From Membranihabitans marinus (GTDB lineage Bacteria > Bacteroidota > Bacteroidia > Chitinophagales > Saprospiraceae), in NCBI RefSeq assembly GCF_021729155.1, contig NZ_JAJQYA010000007.1:62001-126000 (forward strand): 64,000 bases of DNA, written 5' to 3'. Below the pieces are notes generated by a model. That model worked only from the letters and a program-made list of their open reading frames with translations, was not told the origin of the DNA and did not search any database. The number at the start of each line of letters is the position of its first letter. Within the stretch, counting starts at the first letter, position 1. Shown one piece after another: positions 36,601-45,782 of the stretch. The position numbers and the translations under genes are program-made.

Positions 36601-37113
36601 GTGACCAGGGATGAATTATTGGATCAAATCACTATGATGCGCAGTAGGTTTACCTCTTATGCCAGCTATGCCAATGCTAGTTTGACTGAAGTGTTTAGCG
36701 AAAAAGAAATGGAAGGTGGGCAGCGTTTGGAAGCTCATAGTTTTAAAACCATGGCTTTTTTGCGATCGGCAGATGGGGGATATGAGGAGTTGGAACTGCC
36801 AGTAGAAGTGCAATTTTCTCCAATTTATGCCATCTTGCCGGTTGATGTTGAGGCCGATGGAAAAACCGATCTATTGTTTTTTGGGAATGCTGAAAATGCT
36901 CGATTGCGATTTGGTAAATACGATGCCAATATGGGTCTTCTTGTCCGACAATTTAATGGAAATCAATGGCAAGCTGTGAGTCAACTTGAATCGGGTTTTC
37001 AAATTCGCGGTGACGTACGCAGTGCGCTATTGATAAATAATGAATTGTTGATCGGTCATCATTCTGATGGAATATTATTGTTTCAATTGCAAGGACGGCA
37101 AGGAGAAGAATGA
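33688..37113 (+). CDS. FG-GAP/VCBS and ASPIC/UnbV repeat lipoprotein (CRTAC1-like)
   Basis: A large 1141-aa surface or periplasmic lipoprotein (lipobox LISC at about residue 19). It has two propeller sets built from calcium-binding FG-GAP/VCBS repeats. The first runs from about residue 60 to 500 (DINGDGWLDIYVCNSG, DYDRDGDLDLFLLN, DVNDDGYLDVYVCND). An ASPIC/UnbV-type segment lies near 530-610 (HAIGSRATVYTGSEIQ, LLIEWPNGGREIW). The second set runs from about 685 to 980 (DVNGDGLSDVFVGG, DVDDDGDLDLYVASG, DIDGDGDVDLFIGG). Such proteins are thought to bind ligands or other proteins, and no enzyme activity is evident. In SusC/SusD loci they commonly follow the transporter genes. Confidence 0.9.
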   Translation: MNYSISLLVAVFWLLLISCRSDPNAIAKTSSEISIFKRISPAQSNVDFVNAIEEGLNTNVLMYEYFYNGGGVAIGDVDHNGYEDFFFTSNMGKNKLYLNQGNMVFKEVGEKAGVVGRLGPWTTGVSMADINGDGWLDIYVCNSGNVPEEKKKNQLFMHTGQLLDGIPIFEEEGSAYGLDIASTSTQGSFFDYDRDGDLDLFLLNHNPHTLPVLDEASTKDILTRRDPAGSQLFRNDDGFFVDVSQEAGIKNSSLSYGLGLGISDVNDDGYLDVYVCNDYTVPDYLYINNGRGGFEDQLGEYLGHTSHFSMGNDIADINNDGYPEIFTLDMLPEDHERQNLLMMPDNYEKFDFNLRMGFHHQYMRNMLHVNNGNQTFSEVGQYANISNTDWSWSALFADFDRDGWKDLYVTNGYLRDYTNLDFLKYMSDYILHNEGQIQRQNVLDLVHKIPASNLENYFFRNEKNFTFNKVVNYVDDVQPTNSNGAAYADLDNDGDLDLVVNNINQVATILENQSAGDDGYHYLKLRLTMDGGNTHAIGSRATVYTGSEIQTAEVMPVRGFQSSVTYTLYFGLGDADRIDSLLIEWPNGGREIWRDQEVDQLLSLHYDANDDEKSMEDEHRGMAKSIWTKNGEKGITGRRGGQREEVSSYFVEMPKLLSFSEPKTKINDFKRQPLLPNSLSFNSPCMAEGDVNGDGLSDVFVGGKHGQMATLLLQMPDGSFTKRGIFDFELHRDREDVDAVFIDVDDDGDLDLYVASGGYFQYKAEDERLQDRLYVNDGEGGFTFVDQALPQMLTSSACVSPADIDGDGDVDLFIGGRVIPGQYPVSPRSYILRNDGEGTFIDVTAELQKELLHLGMVTDAEWLDVNGDKVVDLMVVGEWMPIHVFVNVNGRLENHSNQYFKNSYSGWWNTLLVEDINGDGRVDVLVGNQGENTQIVPGPNSPIGMVYNDFDDNGSIDPILTKMVEGKEYPYVTRDELLDQITMMRSRFTSYASYANASLTEVFSEKEMEGGQRLEAHSFKTMAFLRSADGGYEELELPVEVQFSPIYAILPVDVEADGKTDLLFFGNAENARLRFGKYDANMGLLVRQFNGNQWQAVSQLESGFQIRGDVRSALLINNELLIGHHSDGILLFQLQGRQGEE

Positions 37114-37262
37114 AGTCAAATGGAAACTGTATTTAAAATAATGTGAATCAATAGAGATGTTCTAGCTGTTATTTGAATGGATGATTCACTGTTGGATAAT
37201 GTGATATTGAGGAGTTGAGTAGAGAGATTTGTTTTTTTGGGAATAGTAAATTGTAAAATTTT

Positions 37263-38612
37263 ATGGTGGTTACATGGTTGCTTAGACGTCGGCGGCAAAT
37301 ACTGATCTTTTCTTTGATTTGGTTTTTAATAAATTGTACTTCATTTCATAAAGTTGAGGTGAAACCATTGCCAGGTAACGTAGTTGCAGATGTGATATCT
37401 ACCATGACTGATATTATGGTTCACGATATTACCAATCCTCCATTGGCAGCAAGATTTTTTGCCTATGCATGTTTGGCAGGCTACGAAGTGATGTCGTTTA
37501 AGGATTCTTCTTATGCCTCTATGCATGAGGTTCTAAATCAATATCCAGTGGTGAAACACCCCATATCCAAATCTGAAGAGGTTGAGCTGACAGCGGTTCT
37601 CGCCATGATGGCCACGGCCGAAAAAATCATGCCTTCGGGCTATATCCTAGATTCATTGAGACAAAACCTCTTTGAAGAATGTGCTAGCAATGGCTATACT
37701 TCAGCCATGATTGAGGATTCAAAGGTCTATGCCGATGAAATTAGTCGCCAGATTTTAAAGTATATCAAAGAGGATGGTTATGATAAGATGAGTCAATATC
37801 CTCGCTATAGTCCTACGGAAGGCGAGGGGAATTGGTATCCAACACCTCCAGGGTATTTTCCACCGGTGGAGCCTTATTTTTCAACGATTAGACCGTTTAT
37901 TTTAAATGCGGGAGATCAGTTTCCCGCTCAGGATATGATTCCTTTTTCGTCGGATGAAGATTCTCCATTTATGCAAGCTGTTATGGAGGTGTATAATGTT
38001 GAAAGAAGTGAGGAAGAAAAAGAGATTGCTGCTTTTTGGGATTGTAATCCCTTTGCACTGAAGGAGTCCGGACATTTGATGATTGGATTAAAGAAAATTT
38101 CTCCAGGTGCACATTGGATGGGCATAGCTAATATTGCCTGTGCCAAACAGGAATTGGATTTTAAGGAAACTATGTACGTAAACACCGTTTTGGCTGTCAC
38201 CATGATGGATGGATTTTTGGCTTGTTGGGAATCTAAATATCGAACGGATCGAATAAGACCAGAAACCGTTATTCGTAAATACCTCGATCCCCAATGGAAA
38301 CCCTTTCTCCAAACACCGCCATTCCCCGAGTATACCAGTGGTCATTCAGTGGTGTCAACGGCATGCGGTCATATTTTGACACAGTTATTTGGTTCTAATT
38401 TTGCTTTTGATGACACGGTTGAATTGAGGTTTGGCCTGCCGGTTCGATCCTTTTCTTCGTTTAAGCAGGCGGCTGAAGAAGCAGCCATTTCTCGATTATA
38501 CGGTGGTATCCACTATATGGATGCTATTGTCGATGGTCAGGCTCAGGGACTGAAAGTGGGACAATATGCCGTAGAAAAATTGAATATTGAGATCAATAAA
38601 TATGGGGACTAA
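37263..38612 (+). CDS. Vanadium-dependent haloperoxidase/PAP2-superfamily lipoprotein
   Basis: The predicted product has 449 residues. An Arg-rich start and hydrophobic helix end in lipobox LINC (about residue 27). The C-terminal half holds all vanadate/phosphate-binding motifs of the vanadium haloperoxidase-PAP2 fold: KYRTDRIRP (about 324-332), FPEYTSGHSVVST (SGH at about 358) and SRLYGGIHYMDA (about 410-421). The length and arrangement match bacterial vanadium haloperoxidase-like proteins. Activity could be halide oxidation or phosphatase-type hydrolysis; sequence alone does not decide. It lies 149 bp after the FG-GAP lipoprotein gene in the same direction. Confidence 0.88.
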   Translation: MVVTWLLRRRRQILIFSLIWFLINCTSFHKVEVKPLPGNVVADVISTMTDIMVHDITNPPLAARFFAYACLAGYEVMSFKDSSYASMHEVLNQYPVVKHPISKSEEVELTAVLAMMATAEKIMPSGYILDSLRQNLFEECASNGYTSAMIEDSKVYADEISRQILKYIKEDGYDKMSQYPRYSPTEGEGNWYPTPPGYFPPVEPYFSTIRPFILNAGDQFPAQDMIPFSSDEDSPFMQAVMEVYNVERSEEEKEIAAFWDCNPFALKESGHLMIGLKKISPGAHWMGIANIACAKQELDFKETMYVNTVLAVTMMDGFLACWESKYRTDRIRPETVIRKYLDPQWKPFLQTPPFPEYTSGHSVVSTACGHILTQLFGSNFAFDDTVELRFGLPVRSFSSFKQAAEEAAISRLYGGIHYMDAIVDGQAQGLKVGQYAVEKLNIEINKYGD

Positions 38613-38785
38613 GGGTATAGACCAGTTGTCGACTGAGAATTGGATGTGTAATATATGGTGTAATGGGCTGGATGTGTGGCGATCACAATATAGTAGGGTT
38701 ATTGGACGGAATACTATAACCTAGAAAAATTCAAAATAGATATTTTGTGTTCAGAATTTAGGAATATTTATAATAGTACACAATA

Positions 38786-40234
38786 ATGAAGGTAGGGAGA
38801 GTTATTTTTTACATGGCTTGTATGTTTTTAGTGAATTCTGTTCAAGCACAAGAAGGCAGGGATTTGAAAAATGTGATTTTAATTATCGCTGATGATTTGG
38901 GTTGGACGGATTTAAGTTCATATGGAAGTGACTTGCATGAGACGCCGAATTTGGATGATTTGGCCAGACATCATTTGAAATTTACTCAATTTTACTCGGC
39001 CAGTCCTGTTTGTTCCCCTACTCGAGCCTCAATTATTACGGGGAAATATCCTGGAAGATTACATATGACGACCCACTTTGAAAATTCTGGAGATTACAAT
39101 GAAAAGCGCGGTTATCAGAATTTAAAAATGAATAAACCCAAGACTATTGGCAATCTACCTTTGACGGAGATAACCTTGGCGGAGACACTGCGATCCGCAG
39201 GATATTTTACCGCACATATAGGCAAGTGGCATTTGGGGAATTTTGATTATTATCCAGAAAATCACGGATTCGATATCAATATTGGAGGCACGGCTTGGGG
39301 GGCTCCAGATACCTATTGGTTTCCATTTGGAGGGAACAACTATCAAAAGCAACTGAGGTATATTCCAGGGATGGAGCTTATTTCTCAAAAGGGCGATTAT
39401 TTAACAGATAGAATGACTGACCGTGCGCTGGAAATTATTGAGGCCAAGCAAGATCAGCCCTTTTTTATTCACATGTCATATCACAATCCCCATACGCCTA
39501 TGGAAGGCAAGCCGGATTATGTAGAGTATTTCAAAAAGAAGGTCAGGCCTTCTATGCGTCATAAAAATTACATCTATGCGGCTATGATCGCTAGTTTGGA
39601 TGAAAATGTCGGCAGGATATTGGATCGAGTGAAGGCATTAGGCCAAGAAGACAATACCATAATTATTTTTATTTCCGATAATGGGGGACGAGTGGGTACT
39701 TTTCAAGATTGGGAGACGGTGGCCAACAATGAGCCTTTGAGGTCGGGTAAAGGATCTCTGTATGAAGGCGGGATACGAGTGCCGATGATTGTCAAGTGGC
39801 CCGGACATACAGAGGGCAGGGGGGAGATTGATGAAGCCGCGATAACCAATGATATTTATCCTACCATTGTGGATATGTTGGGGTTAGATCCTGTAAAAGA
39901 GCAAACCGTAGATGGAGTTTCTTTGGTCGGTTTGATGGAAAATAAGGACGAGGTATTAGATCGGACTACTTTGTTTTGGCATTTTCCACATTATTACACT
40001 ACGACTACCCCGGCTAATGCTGTGAGAAAGGGGGATTGGAAGCTCATACATTATTTTGAAGACGATAGGTTGGAGTTGTATAATTTGTCCAATGATATTG
40101 AAGAAAAAGTTGATCTGGCTGAAAAGTATGAAGATAAAGCGAATGAATTGTATGAGTTGTTACAAGGCTGGCGAGAAGAGACCAAGGTACAATATCCGAG
40201 TTTTAATCAAGACTATAGGCCGGAAGATTGGTAG
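38786..40234 (+). CDS. Secreted type I sulfatase (arylsulfatase A-like)
   Basis: The product is 482 aa with a signal peptide ending at about VQA (residue 21). The S1 sulfatase signature is complete. The nucleophile C76 lies in VCSPTRASIITG (CxPxR), which must be converted to formylglycine. Metal ligands lie in IIADDLGW (D36, D37) and FISDNGG, and catalytic-site basic residues in HIGKWHLGNF. The C-terminal subdomain ends in a family-typical DDRLELYNLSND. It removes sulfate esters, probably from a glycan imported or degraded by this locus. Maturation needs a formylglycine-generating enzyme, and the only SUMF1-fold protein in view lacks the catalytic cysteines. Confidence 0.94.
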   Translation: MKVGRVIFYMACMFLVNSVQAQEGRDLKNVILIIADDLGWTDLSSYGSDLHETPNLDDLARHHLKFTQFYSASPVCSPTRASIITGKYPGRLHMTTHFENSGDYNEKRGYQNLKMNKPKTIGNLPLTEITLAETLRSAGYFTAHIGKWHLGNFDYYPENHGFDINIGGTAWGAPDTYWFPFGGNNYQKQLRYIPGMELISQKGDYLTDRMTDRALEIIEAKQDQPFFIHMSYHNPHTPMEGKPDYVEYFKKKVRPSMRHKNYIYAAMIASLDENVGRILDRVKALGQEDNTIIIFISDNGGRVGTFQDWETVANNEPLRSGKGSLYEGGIRVPMIVKWPGHTEGRGEIDEAAITNDIYPTIVDMLGLDPVKEQTVDGVSLVGLMENKDEVLDRTTLFWHFPHYYTTTTPANAVRKGDWKLIHYFEDDRLELYNLSNDIEEKVDLAEKYEDKANELYELLQGWREETKVQYPSFNQDYRPEDW

Positions 40235-40342
40235 GCGTTTTTAATTTCATTTAAGCTTTTTGTTGGGAGGTCTGGTATTGCGAGGAAACTGAGGTAGACA
40301 GTGGTGTTATCAGGAGGACTGAATTTTTTTTGCGCTATTGAC

Positions 40343-40371
40343 CACAAAGGTCACAAAGGTTTACACAAAGG
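40343..40371 (+). repeat. Cluster of CACAAAGG octamers
   Basis: Three CACAAAGG copies at 40343, 40352 and 40364. A single copy occurs in a similar context at 47791 (after ACCACAATGAA). It looks like a short interspersed intergenic repeat, and its function is unknown. Confidence 0.6.
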
Positions 40372-40479
40372 ACAACAAGAATGATGACTGTAGACGATTG
40401 ATTATTAATGGTTAATATGGCTATTAATAATTTGTTCTCACGGCATTTCACTCTATGGATTTATTGTATACATTAATGG

Positions 40480-41085
40480 TCAGTATTTTTCTCCACTACC
40501 GTTTTTATCAACCACATGAGCTTCCATGTCTTCCAACATCTTAGCTATCTTTTGTTTGATATCCCCAGAATACCGCAATACGTTTTTCTCCCATATATAA
40601 CTGTATTTTTCGGCTACGGATTCTATCTTCTTCCCATCAACATTCTCTGTCTTTAGATTGATATACCCCGAGTTATATAGTTGTTCAATTACCTGTGTAA
40701 ATATGGTGTTTATACGATTTTTTAATTTCTTGCTGCGGAAATTACTAATGGTTACATGATCGGGTTGAAGCATACCACACAACCACATGTATACTACATC
40801 CTCACGACATTCCCTCTCTAATACTCGGGACGAATACTCGCGGTTCAAAAAACCATACACCAATAGCTTGATCAATACTCTGGGATGGTAACAACTCCTC
40901 CCCCCGGGTTTATAGGTCGATATTATATCTCTTATATCCAACTCATCTACAAAACGGTTGATCATTCGCGCTGGATGATCCTCACTAATTAGATCTCCTA
41001 AATGATTGGGAAGCAGCCAACTTTGGGTTTGTTCACTTCCCTTGGAATTCAATTGTGGTGGCAATTTTCCTTTTTGTGTATTCAT
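40480..41085 (-). pseudogene. IS1182-type transposase, N-terminal remnant
   Basis: Only 201 residues remain of a transposase that is normally about 450-520. The N-terminal DUF772-type region is intact (RMINRFVDELDIRDI, HPRVLIKLLVYGFLNREYSSR, PDHVTISNFRSKKL). The first catalytic Asp is present in ENVDGKKIESVAEKYSYIWEK. The rest of the DDE domain is missing and the frame ends soon afterwards at a TAA. No second transposase piece is found in the adjacent sequence, so this is an inactive relic between the sulfatase and proA genes. Confidence 0.88.
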
Positions 41086-41286
41086 ACCTTAATATAGGAA
41101 ACATCCATCTTTTTTTCAATATGTATGGCAGCTTTTTAGCAGTTTCGTTGCATTAGAGAGTCACTTCATTCCATAATAACATAGGTCGATTAACGATCTG
41201 TGGATACCTTAAGAATGAAATGCCTTCAGTCGTCTTTTGAACAAAGGATTCACTTTTTAGAAAATATCTCTCAGAAGAGGTTGATC

Positions 41287-42486
41287 TTATTTTCTAATCT
41301 GACCATTCCCAAATACGTAATACTTATTGGTGACCAACTGTTCCAGCCCCAAAGGTCCTCGGTGGTGAAGCTTGTCTGTACTAATGGCCAATTCTGCACC
41401 TACTCCCATTTGTCCACCGTCGGTAAATCTAGAGGAAGCATTCATATAAACAGCAGCACTGTCCACTTGTTCCATAAACGCGAGGGCTCTGTCTTGTTGT
41501 GTCGTCATAATAATGCTGGAATGTCCTCCAGAATATTGATTGATTTTGTCGATGGCTTCTTCCATACTGTCGACCGCACCAATCACTCCTTTTAGTGCCA
41601 AAAATTCTTCGTACCACACACTTTCGTCTTCGAGGCTTGGTTGATCTTTAAGGATTTCTTTGACATTGGAATCCACTAAGATTTCAACATTTTCCTTGGC
41701 CAATATTTCCTGTAATTCGATAATCTTGTCCGAGAAATTGGGGATGGATTTGTCGATTAATATTTTATCCAATGCATTGCAAGCCGATATTTTATCGGTT
41801 TTGGCATTTAGTATAACTTTTTTGCTTTGTTCCCAATCTGCATCTTTGTCGACGTATACAAAATTGTTGCCACGGCCGCTGACCAAGACTGGGCAGGTGG
41901 CGTGCTCTTTGACAAAGGCGATTAATCGTTCTCCTCCTCGAGGAACGATAAGATCAATAGGTTGATTAGGATTTTTTAAGAATTCCTGTGTAGCGGTCCG
42001 GTTGAAATTTAGATATTGAATCCAATCCTTATCCAAATTGTTCTCTGACAGAGCTTCCTGCCAACAATCGACCAATGCGAGGTTGCTATTAATGGCTTCC
42101 TTGCCCCCTTTGAGCAGTATTTTACTGTTGGCTTTGAAGGCCAAGACTGCTGCTTCTATAGTTACGTCAGGTCTCGATTCATAAATGATCATAATGGTGC
42201 CAAAAGGAGAAGTCTTATTGATGATTTCCAATCCATTGTCTAGATTGGTCTTTGACTTAACCATACCTACGGGATCGGCTTGATCGTGGACTTCTTGCAC
42301 TGATTTAATCATGGTATCGATTTTTTTATCATCGATTATGAGTCTGTCGTACATGGCGCGATCCTCAGGATCAAATGCGTCTAAATCCTTTTGGTTGGCG
42401 GCTAAGATAACGGCTCTTTTTTTATCTAATTGGGCCATCATTGATTGAAGGACATTGTTTTTCGTTGTCGTATCTAGGAGTTTCAT
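41287..42486 (-). CDS. proA: Glutamate-5-semialdehyde dehydrogenase (gamma-glutamyl phosphate reductase)
   Basis: The second step of proline synthesis: NADPH-dependent reduction of glutamyl 5-phosphate to the semialdehyde in the cytoplasm. The product is 399 aa, the usual length. Aldehyde-dehydrogenase-like motifs include GTIMIIYESRPDVTIEAA, the catalytic Cys in DKISACNALDKIL, and the C-terminal ASSRFTDGGQMGVGAELAIST. It is the last gene of the minus-strand proC-proB-proA cluster, 120 bp after proB. Confidence 0.96.
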   Translation of the reverse strand: MKLLDTTTKNNVLQSMMAQLDKKRAVILAANQKDLDAFDPEDRAMYDRLIIDDKKIDTMIKSVQEVHDQADPVGMVKSKTNLDNGLEIINKTSPFGTIMIIYESRPDVTIEAAVLAFKANSKILLKGGKEAINSNLALVDCWQEALSENNLDKDWIQYLNFNRTATQEFLKNPNQPIDLIVPRGGERLIAFVKEHATCPVLVSGRGNNFVYVDKDADWEQSKKVILNAKTDKISACNALDKILIDKSIPNFSDKIIELQEILAKENVEILVDSNVKEILKDQPSLEDESVWYEEFLALKGVIGAVDSMEEAIDKINQYSGGHSSIIMTTQQDRALAFMEQVDSAAVYMNASSRFTDGGQMGVGAELAISTDKLHHRGPLGLEQLVTNKYYVFGNGQIRK

Positions 42487-42606
42487 AATTATTTTTTGAA
42501 TGATTTCAAATTATGCTTAGTCGTCTTCTCAATTATATAGCCCAACGTATAAGGGCAATATAAGTTTACCAAACAAATTTAAAATCCCTATTTCAATAAA
42601 AATAGA

Positions 42607-43380
42607 TTAATTCGAGAATCTTGTCCCTATTTTTTTGCCATGGACAATGTCGAGGATTACGTTGTCTCTCGATCCATTGGCAATGACGGTAGGAATGTTT
42701 TTGGCTGCTGTAGCTTTGGCTATTTTGAGTTTGGATGCCATTCCACCTCGACCTTCGGCTTCCCCTTTTTCGTTTTCTTGGATGTATTGTTCTACATCTT
42801 GATCCACGCTCACATTCTTAATGAGTTGGGTGTTGGCGTCATCTGGGTGTCCGGTGTACAATCCGTCGATATCGGTCAGCATAATAAGCATATCAGCCTC
42901 TATCAATTCGGCGACCAAACTGGCCAATTCGTCGTTGTCTGAAAACATGGATTTAGTAACAGATACGGCATCGTCTTCATTGGCGATGGGAATTACTCCC
43001 TCTGTCAATAATCCTTCATAGCAATTGATCATGTTTTCGCGGTGAATACCTGGATTAAAATCCCGCTTGGTAGCCAAGACTTGAGCGCATTTCATACCAT
43101 AATCTCGAAATAAGTTATAGTATAATCTCATGATACGGGGTTGCCCAATAGCAGAAAAAACTTGTCTTCTAATGGACTTATCCTTTAGTTTGCTTTCGCC
43201 CAAAACCTCCATACCTGCGATGACAGATCCCGAGGAAATGATAATACACATTATTTCTTCTTCATAGAGTTGTGCTATTTGATGCACTAACTGTCGCAAT
43301 ATCGGTCGCACAATTCTATTGTCTCGATTGGTCATTACATTAGTACCAACTTTAATAACTATTCTCTTTTTATAACTCAT
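42607..43380 (-). CDS. proB: Glutamate 5-kinase (short form, no PUA domain)
   Basis: The first step of proline synthesis: ATP-dependent phosphorylation of glutamate. The product is 257 aa, consisting only of the amino-acid-kinase domain (KVGTNVMT at residues 9-16, IISSGSVIAG, IANEDDAVSV, MLTDIDGLYTGHPDD, GRGGMASKLKIA). The C-terminal PUA domain of the E. coli enzyme is absent, as in many Bacteroidota. It starts 3 bp after proC, so the two are probably translated together. Confidence 0.95.
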   Translation of the reverse strand: MSYKKRIVIKVGTNVMTNRDNRIVRPILRQLVHQIAQLYEEEIMCIIISSGSVIAGMEVLGESKLKDKSIRRQVFSAIGQPRIMRLYYNLFRDYGMKCAQVLATKRDFNPGIHRENMINCYEGLLTEGVIPIANEDDAVSVTKSMFSDNDELASLVAELIEADMLIMLTDIDGLYTGHPDDANTQLIKNVSVDQDVEQYIQENEKGEAEGRGGMASKLKIAKATAAKNIPTVIANGSRDNVILDIVHGKKIGTRFSN

Positions 43381-43383
43381 AAC

Positions 43384-44187
43384 TTATTTTTTGCCCAATT
43401 CTTCCGCTCGATTAAAGGCGGCAAAAGCGGCTTTTTGAATCAATTCACTTACATTGTCGTTTTTGAGGGTATTAAGGGCAGCTTCTGTAGTGCCTCCTTT
43501 CGATGCCACTCGTTGCATCCACTCTGCAGGTGTAATTGTGTTTTCTTTAAAAAGGGTTACAGCGCCGTCGAAGGTTTGAGCTACTATTTCGCTGGCGTTT
43601 TCCTTAGAAAAACCCATGTCTTCAGCAGCCTTCATCATGGCTTCCATAAAATAGAAAACATAAGCGGGGCCACTTCCGGAGATCCCTGTAGTAGCATCAA
43701 TTTCACGCTCACTATTCACCTTTAAAGCCATGCCGGTTGTGCTTAGTAGTTGATGAATATCGCCGTATTCACTATCTGTAATAGAATCTGGTCCGGTATA
43801 AGAAGTCACACCCTTGCTAACTTGCGCTGGCAAATTGGGCATTGTTCGAATTACTTTTTTCACGCCAAGTCCTTCTTGAATGGTCTTTATGGTTACCCCA
43901 GCCATTAGTGAGACAAAGATTTGGTCTTGATTAATTTTGTCTTTGATAGAAGTCATTAAGCTATCGGCATGGTAAGGTTTGACAGCAATTATAATGACAT
44001 CTGCATTTGAAATGCAGTCGTCGAGATTGTCAAAAACCAAAAATCCGCCGATGGCTTTAAGTTCGGTTACTTTTTCAATGGAGGCGTCCATGATCATCAA
44101 GTCGTTTTGACTTAAGAAGCCTGACTTTGATATTCCATTGGCATAGGTTAAACCCATGTTTCCACCACCAATTACGAGTACTTTCAT
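43384..44187 (-). CDS. proC: Pyrroline-5-carboxylate reductase
   Basis: The last step of proline synthesis. The product is 267 aa. The N-terminal Rossmann motif is VIGGGNMG (residues 5-12). Other motifs are IIAVKPYHAD and VIRTMPNLPAQVSKGVTSY. The C-terminal dimerisation and substrate region contains TGISGSGPAYVFYFMEA and the signature VASKGGTTEAALN. It is the first gene of the proline cluster. The 449 bp upstream (44188-44636) contain no visible gene and presumably hold its promoter, though I find no clear consensus. Confidence 0.96.
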   Translation of the reverse strand: MKVLVIGGGNMGLTYANGISKSGFLSQNDLMIMDASIEKVTELKAIGGFLVFDNLDDCISNADVIIIAVKPYHADSLMTSIKDKINQDQIFVSLMAGVTIKTIQEGLGVKKVIRTMPNLPAQVSKGVTSYTGPDSITDSEYGDIHQLLSTTGMALKVNSEREIDATTGISGSGPAYVFYFMEAMMKAAEDMGFSKENASEIVAQTFDGAVTLFKENTITPAEWMQRVASKGGTTEAALNTLKNDNVSELIQKAAFAAFNRAEELGKK

Positions 44188-44636
44188 TTTAAATATTATT
44201 TACTTTATAATGTTTCTTTTGCAGTATTTTTACCTATGAATTTTTGCCAAATTCGAGCGCAAGGTATAAAGAATTATAGCGCAAATACCATGCAACAGCC
44301 TTGATCTATGCTTTATGAAGGTGAATTCTTGCTTATTTTTTCAGTGTTATTTGGGTTGATATGGAGGTCATGGTGGTTGGGCTGATCCACAACTATAGCC
44401 TATGCTTTAGCAATTGTTAAAATGCAAATAGTGCTGGTCATTGTTAGGTCAATTTTAATTGGATAAAGAAATTTTAAAAAAAATCTTAGCCTTTGACAAA
44501 TAGACTGATTTATGTAAATATGTCATGAAGGATGCCACATTTAATTTTCAATCATCTCTTTTGTGTAGTGCAAGATGGTGAATAAATTTGATATTTTGGA
44601 AAATAAGGGAATATAAATTGTGTTGTATATGGAAGC
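44188..44636. other. Intergenic region between tmk and proC, no gene seen
   Basis: A 449-bp stretch without a convincing open frame on either strand, AT-rich near both ends. I see no structured element or transposon end here. It should contain the proC promoter and the tmk terminator, but I could not place either with confidence. Confidence 0.5.
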
Positions 44637-45263
44637 CTAATACAATTGTTTTACTTTTTGCCAAATGTTGTGTGCTACGTCGGCAGGTGGTAAATGGCCA
44701 GGAGTAATAAAAATATTTTCATGGTCTTTTTCTTTTTCAAATGCAGTAAAATAAGCATCTCGAACCAATTGGAGATTGGCTTCATTTTCGTATAGTTCGG
44801 TTTGATCTCGTCCTTTTTGGATGCGTTCCATGCTGATTTTGGGCTCAATATCTACGAAAATATTAATATCGGGACGAAGGATGGCGGCACTTTGGGCATT
44901 GGCATTGATGACCCAATCCATGGAGACATGAGCCCCTTGGTAGGCATAGGATGAAAAGTAATATCGATCGCTTATGACGGTTATGCCTTGATTCAATTGG
45001 CGGACGATGCCGTCTTCTTCGTTGAGCAAGTGATGTAGGCGATCAGCGACAAAAAGTCCTGCGATGGTTCTTGTATCGGCATTCATTTTACGGGTAAAGA
45101 CATCTCTAATGATTTGGCCGATTCTCGAGTAGGTAGGTTCACAGGTGACTTCTACTCGATGGCCCTGCTCTTTCAGTTGTTGAGCTAATAATTGTACTTG
45201 AGTACTTTTTCCGCTACCGTCGATTCCCTCAAAGACGATAAAATTTCCTTTCTTCTTGTCCAT
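44637..45263 (-). CDS. tmk: Thymidylate kinase
   Basis: Phosphorylates dTMP to dTDP. The frame is open to an upstream ATG at 45326, but I choose the ATG at 45263 because the family N-terminus (KKGNFIVFEGIDGSGKST) follows directly, giving 208 aa, the usual length. The P-loop is EGIDGSGKST at about residues 12-21. The dTMP-binding and DR[YFH] motif is ISDRYYFSSYAYQGA, and the lid region carries GRDQTELYE. It stands alone on the minus strand. Confidence 0.95.
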   Translation of the reverse strand: MDKKKGNFIVFEGIDGSGKSTQVQLLAQQLKEQGHRVEVTCEPTYSRIGQIIRDVFTRKMNADTRTIAGLFVADRLHHLLNEEDGIVRQLNQGITVISDRYYFSSYAYQGAHVSMDWVINANAQSAAILRPDINIFVDIEPKISMERIQKGRDQTELYENEANLQLVRDAYFTAFEKEKDHENIFITPGHLPPADVAHNIWQKVKQLY

Positions 45264-45782
45264 GGTCAAAGATATATTTTTTAAAAAAAGTTGCATGGAT
45301 CGGTATTGAATTTTTATAAACAACATTAATTTTTATCCAACCTTAGTTTAGCTATTTTATATAAAATGTAATTCGTATAACTTCAAATTCTTTAAAATCT
45401 TCACTGATATTATATAGCGTATGTGGTATTAAATGGTGTAGGCCAGATTCTAGATTGAGAGGTTGGTCATTCGGTCATGATTATCACAGGATGAGGTTTG
45501 GGATTGGAATGAGAATTTGTTTAGGAAGCTGAGTTTGGTATAAGGCATTGATAATATACATGGAGGGAATAGATGGTTTTGATAAAGATGATGTTATTGG
45601 AGAAGAACTGTCGTTAATAAGTATCCGTCCTCTTGATGGTAATGGGGCTGAATCAGTTGTTTGAAAACGTACTAATAAATTAGAATGTATGGTTGATAGT
45701 TTTTTAGAATACAAAAATGTAAAAGAGTGATTATGTTATAATGAAGGTACTTAATGCAAATAAATTATACTATTTTTCATTC
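45264..45782. other. Divergent intergenic region, possible eroded coding trace
   Basis: Between the divergent tmk and glycoside-hydrolase genes. A plus-strand segment at about 45563-45664 reads as a protein-like 34-codon run (starting MEGIDGFDKDD, with LSLISIRPLDGNG) before a stop. A further run in another frame follows. This could be an eroded gene or chance. No other feature is seen. Confidence 0.3.

Noticed and set aside
41200-41595. A 131-codon plus-strand frame overlapping the end of proA
   Set aside because: It is antisense to the well-conserved 3' end of proA and has no features of its own.
45267-45274. Promoter-like TATCTTTG (minus strand) before tmk
   Set aside because: It matches TAnnTTTG but lies only a few bases from the chosen ATG, so transcription would start inside the gene.
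45484-45714. A 76-codon minus-strand frame upstream of the glycoside hydrolase gene
   Set aside because: It has no recognisable family or start context, and its composition (Ser, Ile, Pro runs) is what AT-rich intergenic DNA gives in reverse.
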